From an uncultured Eubacteriales bacterium (GTDB lineage Bacteria; Bacillota; Clostridia; Oscillospirales; Oscillospiraceae), in NCBI GenBank assembly GCA_905202605.1, contig CAJKSU010000021.1:1-22493 (forward strand): a DNA stretch of 22,493 nt. Reading direction: 5' to 3'. Made by a program: the position numbers and the translations under genes. Below are positions 7,116 through 14,087 of this stretch, in pieces. Each line of letters opens with the position of its first letter. Position 1 is the stretch's first letter. Under the pieces are notes generated by a model. It had not been told where the DNA came from. It searched no databases and saw only the letters and a list, made by a program, of their open reading frames with translations.

Positions 7116-8413
7116 CACCACAGCATCAGCTTCTCGGCCTGAGCTTGCAGCTCGGCACGGAAGTCGGGATGGGCGACCGCAATGAGATTATGCACCTTCT
7201 GCCGAACGCTTCTGCCCCGGAGCGGGGCAATGCCGTATTCCGTCACCACATAGTCCAGCTCATTGCGGCTGAGGGTGACGATGCTGCCCGGTTCCAGCTG
7301 GGCAGTGATGGTGGAAACGGTACCGCCGTGCTTGGTGGAGGCAGTGGCGATAATGTTTTTTCCACCCTTGGAATGAGCCGCTCCCACCGCCATATCCGCC
7401 TGTCCGCCGGAGCCGGAATACTGCCGGGAGCCGATGGACTCCGAGCAGACCTGACCGGTCAGGTCTACGGAAAGGCAGGCGTTGATGGACACAAAGTTGT
7501 CGTTCTGAGCCACGATCTGGGGATTGTTGACCGTTTCACCCCGGAGCATCCGGACGCAGGGGTTTTCCTCCAGCATATCGTAAAGCTCCTGTGTTCCATA
7601 GGCAAAGGTGCCGACAATTTTTCCGGGCATGAAGTTCTTCCTTCTGCCGGTGATGACGCCCTGCTTAACCAGCTTTACCATGGAGTTGGTGATCATCTCC
7701 GAGTGAACGCCCAGATCGTGTTTGTCCGTCAGTGCCAGCGCCGCCGCGTCGGGAATGCCGCCGATGCCCAGCTGAATGCAATCGCCGTCATTGACCAGTG
7801 AGGCAACGTAATGTCCGATGGTCATTTCCAGCTCGCTGGGGGTGCTTTCCGGCAGATAGGGCAGCGGCGTTTCGGCCTCCACAATCATATCCACGTCCCG
7901 GATATGTACCTCGGTATCGCCGTAGATCCGGGGCAGATTGGGATTTACCTGCAGGATTACCCGATCTGCGGCGTCCAGAAAGGTCTTTTCGTGGATCAGG
8001 CACAGGGGGATCATAAAGTAGCCGTGGCGATCCATAGGGGTAGCCGCAGCGATAAAGACATTACAACCGTTAACCTCGATCCATCGACTGGCGCCGTTGT
8101 GGAGGTCGCCGGGGTAGTAACTGAGCAGCCCCTGCTCCCTGCCTCTGCGGGTAGCGCCCATCAGGAAGGTGATGTCCATATCAAAGGTGTCCTGATAAAT
8201 GGGGTCAGACAGGAAACGGTGGGCCGTGAAGCACATGGGGGCAAACATCCGGAAGTGCTTTCCGCTGCCCCGCAGGTGGTCGATGGCGTCAAAAAAGGCG
8301 GTTGGCTCATTGGCGCACTGGGACGTGCCGATCACATCGCCGTCCCGGAGAGAGTCCAGCGCCTCCTCCATGGTGACCCGTTTCGACTGATATTCCGCTT
8401 CATAGGGATTCAT
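7115..8413 (-). CDS. Acetyl-CoA hydrolase/transferase family CoA-transferase
   Basis: This 432-residue protein belongs to the family that includes butyryl-CoA:acetate and 4-hydroxybutyrate CoA-transferases. It has the CoA-binding GIGGIPDAA (216-224), the region GVHSEMITNS with E239 as the likely catalytic glutamate that carries the CoA thioester, and SGSGGQADM (333-341). The C-terminal stretch NELDYVVTEYGIAPLRGRS is typical. Such enzymes swap CoA between short-chain acids in fermentation; the exact acyl pair cannot be decided from sequence. GGAGG lies 11 bases upstream of the ATG. It is the first gene of the minus-strand operon and has its own promoter with a striking palindrome over the -35 box. 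Confidence 0.88.
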   Translation of the reverse strand: MNPYEAEYQSKRVTMEEALDSLRDGDVIGTSQCANEPTAFFDAIDHLRGSGKHFRMFAPMCFTAHRFLSDPIYQDTFDMDITFLMGATRRGREQGLLSYYPGDLHNGASRWIEVNGCNVFIAAATPMDRHGYFMIPLCLIHEKTFLDAADRVILQVNPNLPRIYGDTEVHIRDVDMIVEAETPLPYLPESTPSELEMTIGHYVASLVNDGDCIQLGIGGIPDAAALALTDKHDLGVHSEMITNSMVKLVKQGVITGRRKNFMPGKIVGTFAYGTQELYDMLEENPCVRMLRGETVNNPQIVAQNDNFVSINACLSVDLTGQVCSESIGSRQYSGSGGQADMAVGAAHSKGGKNIIATASTKHGGTVSTITAQLEPGSIVTLSRNELDYVVTEYGIAPLRGRSVRQKVHNLIAVAHPDFRAELQAQAEKLMLW

Positions 8414-8460
8414 AAAATGGATGCCTCCGTTCTAGAAATTGTTTCTGAAATGCAAAAATT

Positions 8461-8489
8461 ATTATAGAGAATGCCACGGCAAAAAGCAA
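8461..8489 (-). promoter_or_regulatory. Promoter of the CoA-transferase operon
   Basis: On the minus strand, TTGCTT (8484-8489), a 17-base spacer and TATAAT (8461-8466) lie about 48 bases upstream of the CoA-transferase start codon. Confidence 0.75.
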
Positions 8490-8500
8490 TGCTTTTTGCC
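8478..8500. promoter_or_regulatory. Perfect 11-bp palindrome over the -35 box (candidate operator)
   Basis: GGCAAAAAGCA and TGCTTTTTGCC form a perfect inverted repeat around one central base. It contains the -35 box of the CoA-transferase promoter and lies 35 bases upstream of the -35 box of the divergent MarR promoter. No T tract or gene end is nearby, so a protein-binding site is more likely than a terminator. The regulator is unknown. Confidence 0.55.
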
Positions 8501-8534
8501 GGAAAGAAAAAGGATGCATTTTCTGAGAAATGTG

Positions 8535-8574
8535 TTGACAAAGGAGACTGCATGGTGTATTGTTAGTTCACTAA
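8535..8574 (+). promoter_or_regulatory. Promoter and probable MarR operator of the exporter operon
   Basis: TTGACA (8535-8540), 17 bases and TATTGT (8558-8563) form the promoter. The dyad TTAGT-TC-ACTAA (8563-8574) overlaps the end of the -10 box and the start region, and ATTGTTAG occurs twice around it. MarR-family regulators typically bind such short dyads, so this is likely the autoregulatory site of the next gene. Confidence 0.65.
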
Positions 8575-8643
8575 TTGTTAGCTAGAATACTGTCGGCAAG
8601 AGAACAAATTCAGACAGCAGCAGCGGAAAGGAGCATGGAAGGA

Positions 8644-9204
8644 ATGAAGGCAAGAGACGAGGAATGGGGTCCGGGTCCGGATTTTGGGCCGCCGCCCCCG
8701 CCCGGAAAAGAGATGCCCATCGAGGAGCAGGAAGCGCCGAAGGATGAGCCGATGAGCTTCCGCCTGATGCGGCGGATCGAATATACAGGCAGAATTCATC
8801 ACATGGCGTTTCGATCCATCTTGCAGGAGGATGGACTGCCGCCAGCTCAGGCCAGCGCCCTGCGGTTTATCATCCGCACGCCGGGCATGAGCCAACGGGA
8901 ATTGGCAGATCAGCTCCATATTCAGCGAGCCACCGTCACGGTGATGCTGCAAAAGATGGAACGGACAGGCTATGTAGACCGCAGACCTGATCCCATGGAT
9001 CAGCGAATTTCCAGAATCTATCCAACGGAAATGGCTATCGCACAGGATGAGGAGGGGAAACGCTCCATCGACGGCTATTTTACTGATGTGTTTCAGGGCT
9101 TTTCCACGGAGGAGCAGCAGCTGATGGACAATATGCTGACCCGATTGGGAGCTAACATCCGGGGCATTCTGGAGGCCACCCCGGATCGTCAAAGCAAGGA
9201 GTGA
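8644..9204 (+). CDS. MarR-family transcriptional regulator
   Basis: This 186-residue DNA-binding protein has a MarR winged helix: the recognition segment MSQRELADQLHIQRATVTVMLQKMERTGYV (82-111) is followed by the wing DRRPDPMDQR. Before it is an acidic, proline-rich N-terminal extension (residues 5-35, including GPPPPPG) that is unusual for the family and probably disordered. The start at ATG 8644 leaves about 10 bases after AAGGAG; ATG 8635 lies only one base after it and is less likely. It heads an operon with two ABC exporter subunits, the classic arrangement in which the MarR protein represses its own efflux pump until a drug-like ligand binds. The operator candidate is at 8563-8574. Confidence 0.88.
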   Translation: MKARDEEWGPGPDFGPPPPPGKEMPIEEQEAPKDEPMSFRLMRRIEYTGRIHHMAFRSILQEDGLPPAQASALRFIIRTPGMSQRELADQLHIQRATVTVMLQKMERTGYVDRRPDPMDQRISRIYPTEMAIAQDEEGKRSIDGYFTDVFQGFSTEEQQLMDNMLTRLGANIRGILEATPDRQSKE

Positions 9205-9209
9205 TCGCA

Positions 9210-10940
9210 TTGAAAACCTTTTTACGCTATATGAAGCCCTACTGGAAATGGGTGCTGCTGACAGTTGTATTCATCATTCTGCAATCCCTTTCCGATCTTT
9301 TTCTGCCAGCACTGAATGCAAAGATCATCGATGAGGGCGTTATGACCGGCGATGTAGGCAAAATTCTTACCTACGGTGCGCTGATGCTGGTGGTAGCGCT
9401 TCTGGTGGGGCTCTGTACGCTGGGTACCACCTATTATTCCACCAAAGCTTCTCTGGCCTATGGCCGTGATATGCGGCTGGGGCTGTTTACCAAGGTGCAG
9501 TCCTTTTCCCAGTCGGATCTGGATAAATTCGGCACCCCCTCTCTGATTACCAGAACCACCAACGATGTCAACCAGATTCAGCAAATGATGCAAATGCTCC
9601 TGCGAACGATTATCACAACACCCATTTTGCTGCTGGGCGGCATTATCATGTGCCTGCGGCAGGACGTAAAGCTCTCAGCCATCCTGCTGTTTGTGGTGCC
9701 GGTGATCACAGTCATGGTGGTAGTTACCACAAAGAAATCCCATCCATGGTTTAAAAAGCAGCAGACTCAGGTAGACGTACTCAATCAGGTGCTTCGTGAA
9801 AAGCTTTCGGGTATCCGGGTGATTCGTGCCTTTGTACGCACTGACTATGAGGAAAAACGGTACGACAGAGAAAATGAAAAAATGCTGAAAATTGCAGTGC
9901 ATGCCCATAAGCTCATGACGGCAATGATGCCCATGGTCACGCTGGTGATGAACATCGCCACGCTGGCGGCCTATTATCTGGGCGCAATCCGCATTGACAA
10001 TGGCGGCATGGGCATCGGCTCGATGAACGCCTTTGTTACCTACCTGACGCAGATTCTGATGAGCGTTATGATGTCCTCCATGATGATGAATATGGTTCCC
10101 CGTGCCATGACCTCCATTGGACGAATCAATGAGGTACTGGATTACGACCCCACGGTCAAGGATCTGGAGCCTGACGAGGAGCAACACCTTGGTGCATTTC
10201 ATGGACTGGAATTCCGGGACGTATCCTTCTGCTATCCGGAGGCAGATCGCCCGGTGCTGGAGCATGTGAGCTTTGTCACCCGCCCCGGTGAAACAACCGC
10301 AATCATCGGTTCCACTGGTTCGGGTAAATCCACGCTGATTAACCTGCTGCCCCGCATCTATGACGCAACTCAGGGACAGGTGCTGATGAACGGCATTGAC
10401 ATTCGCCAGCTCAGTCAGGCAGAGCTGCGGAGCCATCTGGGTGTTGTTCCCCAAAAGGCGCTGTTGTTCGACGGTACAATAGCCTCCAATCTTCAATATG
10501 GAAAGCCCGATGCCACGGAGGAGGAAATGTGGCATGCACTGGAGGTGGCGCAGGGCAAGGACTTTGTGTCTGCCATGCCGCAGGGACTGGAGTCCTCCAT
10601 CTCTCAGGGCGGCACCAACGTATCCGGAGGCCAGCGTCAGCGGCTTGCCATTGCCCGCGCGATCATTCGCAGGCCGGATGTGTATATCTTCGATGACAGC
10701 TTCTCGGCACTGGACTTTAAAACCGATGCAAAGCTTCGTCAGGCCCTGAGTCATGAAACAAAGAATGCCGCAGTATTGATTGTGGCACAGCGTGTGACCA
10801 CGGTTCTGAACGCAGACCGGATCGTGGTACTGGACGAGGGCAAGGTGGCGGGCATTGGCACCCACAAGGAGCTGATGGAATCCTGTCAGGTCTATAAAGA
10901 AATTGTGCTGAGTCAGCTGAGTGCAGAGGAGGTGGCGTAA
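9210..10940 (+). CDS. ABC exporter half-transporter, degenerate-site subunit
   Basis: This protein has six membrane helices (residues about 10-300) and an ABC ATPase domain (about 330-576). Walker A is IGSTGSGKST (366-375) and the signature VSGGQ (471-475) is canonical. Walker B, however, is VYIFDDS with Asp496 where the catalytic Glu should be, and the H-loop histidine is Gln527 (VAQRV). Both changes mark the degenerate half of a heterodimeric exporter such as TM287/288 or BmrCD; the next gene supplies the partner. I chose TTG 9210 because AAGGAG lies 8 bases upstream. GTG 9201 overlaps the MarR stop as GTGA but directly abuts the ribosome site. The pump probably exports drugs or lipid-like compounds. 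Confidence 0.9.
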   Translation: MKTFLRYMKPYWKWVLLTVVFIILQSLSDLFLPALNAKIIDEGVMTGDVGKILTYGALMLVVALLVGLCTLGTTYYSTKASLAYGRDMRLGLFTKVQSFSQSDLDKFGTPSLITRTTNDVNQIQQMMQMLLRTIITTPILLLGGIIMCLRQDVKLSAILLFVVPVITVMVVVTTKKSHPWFKKQQTQVDVLNQVLREKLSGIRVIRAFVRTDYEEKRYDRENEKMLKIAVHAHKLMTAMMPMVTLVMNIATLAAYYLGAIRIDNGGMGIGSMNAFVTYLTQILMSVMMSSMMMNMVPRAMTSIGRINEVLDYDPTVKDLEPDEEQHLGAFHGLEFRDVSFCYPEADRPVLEHVSFVTRPGETTAIIGSTGSGKSTLINLLPRIYDATQGQVLMNGIDIRQLSQAELRSHLGVVPQKALLFDGTIASNLQYGKPDATEEEMWHALEVAQGKDFVSAMPQGLESSISQGGTNVSGGQRQRLAIARAIIRRPDVYIFDDSFSALDFKTDAKLRQALSHETKNAAVLIVAQRVTTVLNADRIVVLDEGKVAGIGTHKELMESCQVYKEIVLSQLSAEEVA

Positions 10941-13049
10941 ATGGCAAACGAAGAAGTCGAGAAGGAAAAACGAGAACTGGAGCTCCAGCGTCAGAAGCGC
11001 TTCTCCGGCGGCCCCGGCAGCCGATTTATTTCCGGCGGCGAGCATGCCAACGATTTTAAGGGAACCATGTCCCGGCTGCTGAAGCTGCTGAAGCCGCAGC
11101 TGCCCCTGATTCTTTTGACCTTTGTCATGACCATCGCCTATACGGTGGCAAGCACCTACGCCCCCAACAAGCTGGCGGACATGGTGGATATTATCACCGA
11201 TGGCATTCATGCCAAGGGAAGCGGCGGTGGAATTGATTTCGGCGCGCTGCGGCATGCGGCGCTGATTGTGGGGATCCTCTATGCCCTGACGGTGGTTTGC
11301 AATCTGATTCAGCAGTTCATCATGATCGACGTTTCGCAGAATCTGGTGTACGATATGCGAAAGGCCATTGATATCAAGCTGAAAAAGCTCCCCATCAAGT
11401 ATTTCGATTCTCATTCCCGCGGCGATATCCTTTCGCGGGTATCCAACGACGTGGAGAACATCTCCATGACCCTGCAAATGAGCCTGACCCAGATCATTTC
11501 AGCGATCATTACACTGGTCAGCGTGCTGTTCTTTATGTTCTACCGAAACTGGCTTTTGACGCTGATCTCTCTTGTAACGGTGGTGCTGTGCTTCCTGATG
11601 ACCAAGGTAATCGCTTCCAGAGCCAAGGAGTATTTTACCACCCAGTGGGCCTCCACTGGCAACCTCAACGGTCAGATTGAGGAGATGTACACCGGGCATA
11701 CGGTGGTAAAGCTCTTCGGACGGCAGCAGGCAGCGATGGAGAACTTCGAGGCCGAAAATGAGGTGCTGTTCCAGTCCTCCTTTAAGGCGGCGTTTATCTC
11801 CGGTGTGATCCAGCCCGCCATGATGGTCATCAATAATCTGAACTATGTGGCGGTATGTATTCTGGGCGGCATGTGGATCGTAAGCGGCGGCCCGCTGGGA
11901 ATGATCGTCACTCTGGGCGATGTGACCGCGATCATTGCCTACTCCAGGCAGCTGATGATGCCCATTACCCAGACGGCTTCCATTGCCTCCACCATTCAGT
12001 CCACTATCGCTTCGGCGGAGCGGGTCTTTGAGCTGCTGGACGAGGAAGAGGCAGTACCAGATCAGGAGCCGATCCAGCATCTGGAGGATCCAAAGGTAGT
12101 ATCCTTTGAGCATGTGAATTTCAGCTATAAGCCGGATACCAAGCTCATCGAGGATCTGAACCTTACGGTTCGCCCCGGCGAAAAGGTTGCCATTGTCGGC
12201 CCCACCGGCGCGGGTAAAACCACGCTGGTCAACCTGCTGATGCGGTTTTATGAGGTGGACAGCGGACGCATTGCCATTGACGGCAAGGATATCCGCTCCA
12301 TCCCCAGAGAGGAGCTGCGCAGTAAGATCGGCATGGTGCTTCAGGACGTTTGGCTGTTCAGCGGCACGATCCGGGACAATATTGCCTATGGCTATAACGT
12401 GCTGTCCGGCAAAGAGGCCACAGAGGATGAGATTGTTGCAGCTGCAAAGATGGCATATGCGGATCACTTTGTTCAAACCCTTCCCCACGGCTATGACACC
12501 GTTATCAATGACGATGCCACCAATATCTCTCAGGGGCAAAAGCAGCTCATGACCATTGCGCGGGCCTTCCTGTCCGATCCCAGCATTCTGATTCTGGACG
12601 AGGCCACCTCCTCGGTGGATACCCGTACCGAGGTACTGATTCAGAAGGCCATGCAGAAGCTCATGGAGGGGCGCACCAGCTTTGTCATTGCCCATCGGCT
12701 TTCGACCATCCGGGATGCCGACCTGATCCTTGTAATGAATCACGGCTCTATCATTGAGCAGGGAACCCACCAGCAGCTCCTGGACAAAAAGGGCTTCTAC
12801 TACGACCTGTCTAATTCTCAGTTCATCGGCGCTACGGTGGAGGAGGAGCCGGCGCAGCAGCAGGAGAGCGGTTTTCCCGGCGGCTTCCCCCGCGGATATC
12901 CGGGCGGCGGCTTCCCCGGCAAGGGCATGAAGGGGAAACGAGGCAAGCAGAAGGGCAATCTGCCGGAGGGCGATTTCCCGGAGCAGCTCCCGGCAACAAC
13001 GGATGAAATGCTTCGAGCGGAACAGGTTTTGGAGGAATCAGAAACATGA
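10941..13049 (+). CDS. ABC exporter half-transporter, catalytic subunit with Gly/Pro-rich tail
   Basis: This 702-residue partner of the previous protein has a charged N-terminal extension (1-40), six membrane helices (about 50-350) and an ATPase domain (about 385-625). Walker A is GPTGAGKTT (420-428), Walker B ILILDE carries the canonical E554, and the H-loop has H585. The signature is ISQGQ (529-533) instead of LSGGQ. The degenerate nucleotide site is therefore built from the Walker motifs of the upstream subunit and this altered signature, as in known heterodimeric exporters. Residues 637-702 form a low-complexity tail with repeated GFPGGFP-like units followed by a Lys/Gly-rich stretch; its function is unknown. 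The ATG directly follows the previous stop (TAAATG) with GAGGAGG ahead. Confidence 0.92.
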   Translation: MANEEVEKEKRELELQRQKRFSGGPGSRFISGGEHANDFKGTMSRLLKLLKPQLPLILLTFVMTIAYTVASTYAPNKLADMVDIITDGIHAKGSGGGIDFGALRHAALIVGILYALTVVCNLIQQFIMIDVSQNLVYDMRKAIDIKLKKLPIKYFDSHSRGDILSRVSNDVENISMTLQMSLTQIISAIITLVSVLFFMFYRNWLLTLISLVTVVLCFLMTKVIASRAKEYFTTQWASTGNLNGQIEEMYTGHTVVKLFGRQQAAMENFEAENEVLFQSSFKAAFISGVIQPAMMVINNLNYVAVCILGGMWIVSGGPLGMIVTLGDVTAIIAYSRQLMMPITQTASIASTIQSTIASAERVFELLDEEEAVPDQEPIQHLEDPKVVSFEHVNFSYKPDTKLIEDLNLTVRPGEKVAIVGPTGAGKTTLVNLLMRFYEVDSGRIAIDGKDIRSIPREELRSKIGMVLQDVWLFSGTIRDNIAYGYNVLSGKEATEDEIVAAAKMAYADHFVQTLPHGYDTVINDDATNISQGQKQLMTIARAFLSDPSILILDEATSSVDTRTEVLIQKAMQKLMEGRTSFVIAHRLSTIRDADLILVMNHGSIIEQGTHQQLLDKKGFYYDLSNSQFIGATVEEEPAQQQESGFPGGFPRGYPGGGFPGKGMKGKRGKQKGNLPEGDFPEQLPATTDEMLRAEQVLEESET

Positions 13050-13750
13050 GAACGGTGGTCATTACCGGCGGCTCACGAGGGATTGGAGCTGCGGCAGTGC
13101 GGCGCTTTACGTCGGAAGGTGATCGGGTTTATTTCCTGTATGAAAAAAGCACGGGGCTGGCAAAGGCCATGGAGCAGGAAACCGGCGCAGTGGGCATCCA
13201 GTGCGACGTTTCCGATGAGGACGCAGTGAATGCCGCATTCCGGCAGATCGGAGCGGTGGATATTCTGGTGAACAATGCCGGGATCGTAGACTATAACCCC
13301 ATCAACTGGGTGTCCGCAGAGACGTTCCGCCGGGTGATGGATGTGAACGTGACCGGAATGTTCCTGTGCTGCAAGGCAGCTTTGTCCGGTATGCTGGTCA
13401 GGCAGAAGGGAGCAATTGTCAATGTGTCCTCCATGTGGGGTCGGGTAGGAAGCTCCTGTGAGGTGGCCTATTCCACCTCCAAGGCAGCAGTGATCGGCAT
13501 GACCAAGGCACTGGCGAAGGAACTGGGGCCGTCGGGCATTCGGGTCAATGCCGTTGCTCCCGGTGTGATCGAGACGGATATGGTGAAAAATGTTGCCCCG
13601 GAGGTCATGGAGGAACTGCGGCAGGAAACGCCCATGGAGCAGCTTGGGCAGCCGGAGCAGGTGGCCGATGCCATCTGGTATCTGGCTTCGGAGCAGGCAA
13701 GCTTCGTCACCGGCACCCTGCTGGACGTCAGCGGCGGATTCGTTATGTAA
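13046..13750 (+). CDS. SDR-family oxidoreductase, FabG-like
   Basis: This 234-residue short-chain dehydrogenase/reductase has the Rossmann motif TGGSRGIG (7-14), the NNAG structural motif (76-79) and the catalytic set S129, Y142 and K146 (YSTSK). The C-terminal PGVIETDM and GTLLDVSGGFVM are typical of FabG-like 3-oxoacyl reductases. The true substrate could be an acyl-ACP, a sugar or another alcohol/ketone. Its ATG overlaps the stop of the ABC exporter gene (ATGA), so it is translated from the same message. The operon context does not explain why an oxidoreductase is coupled to the pump. A hairpin follows directly. Confidence 0.88.
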   Translation: MRTVVITGGSRGIGAAAVRRFTSEGDRVYFLYEKSTGLAKAMEQETGAVGIQCDVSDEDAVNAAFRQIGAVDILVNNAGIVDYNPINWVSAETFRRVMDVNVTGMFLCCKAALSGMLVRQKGAIVNVSSMWGRVGSSCEVAYSTSKAAVIGMTKALAKELGPSGIRVNAVAPGVIETDMVKNVAPEVMEELRQETPMEQLGQPEQVADAIWYLASEQASFVTGTLLDVSGGFVM

Positions 13751-13758
13751 ACAAAAAT

Positions 13759-13801
13759 GCAGCAGAGTGCGACTCCCGCAGTGGGAGCCACGCTCTGCTG
13801 C
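13759..13801 (+). terminator. Terminator of the exporter/SDR operon
   Basis: GCAGCAGAG pairs with CTCTGCTGC, and an inner CTCCC/GGGAG helix is separated by a short mismatch. The hairpin starts 9 bases after the SDR stop codon and is followed by the T-containing TGTATTATT. It probably ends the operon. Confidence 0.75.
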
Positions 13802-13832
13802 TGTATTATTCCAGTCGTTTGAAAGACAGTAC

Positions 13833-13961
13833 TCAGAGAGACGCCAGCCTGACAGCATCTGCTCGATCCATAATTTGCGGATCGGACAATACGTATTCTC
13901 CTCTGCTCAGATAGCGCCCTTTCTCACAGCGTTGGGGGCATTCGCTCTCATTCCGCTCCAT
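13833..13961 (-). CDS. Possible 42-aa small protein, unrecognised
   Basis: A small minus-strand ORF sits alone between the glycosidase and SDR gene ends. It begins MERNESECPQRCEKGRYLS and ends with IMDRADAVRLASL. GGAGG lies only one base before the first ATG, too close for good initiation; the only other nearby ATG is out of frame. I recognise no family. It could be a real small protein, the remnant of a longer gene, or chance. The rest of the 13751-14087 gap holds the SDR terminator and the hairpin after the glycosidase gene. Confidence 0.25.
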   Translation of the reverse strand: MERNESECPQRCEKGRYLSRGEYVLSDPQIMDRADAVRLASL

Positions 13962-13989
13962 ACCTCCGATTATTTCGTGTTGACGGAAA

Positions 13990-14052
13990 ATAGCCCCCTT
14001 CGCATTGTCTTAAATATGCTTGCTTTTCGAGCGCTTGCGCTAAGGGGGCTAT
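13990..14052 (-). terminator. Long-loop hairpin after the glycosidase gene
   Basis: ATAGCCCCCTT and AAGGGGGCTAT form a perfect 11-bp stem enclosing 41 bases, which themselves contain the smaller helix AGCGC/GCGCT. On the minus strand the stem is followed by TTTCC, 36 bases after the glycosidase stop, so it is probably that gene's terminator. Confidence 0.55.
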
Positions 14053-14087
14053 ATCACGCTATGCGGTATGCTCCGTTTTCGTTCTTC

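Noticed and set aside
9675..11477. 600-codon minus-strand open frame opposite the two ABC exporter genes
   Set aside because: It spans two clear genes on the other strand and its product is a low-quality His/Gln-rich shadow.
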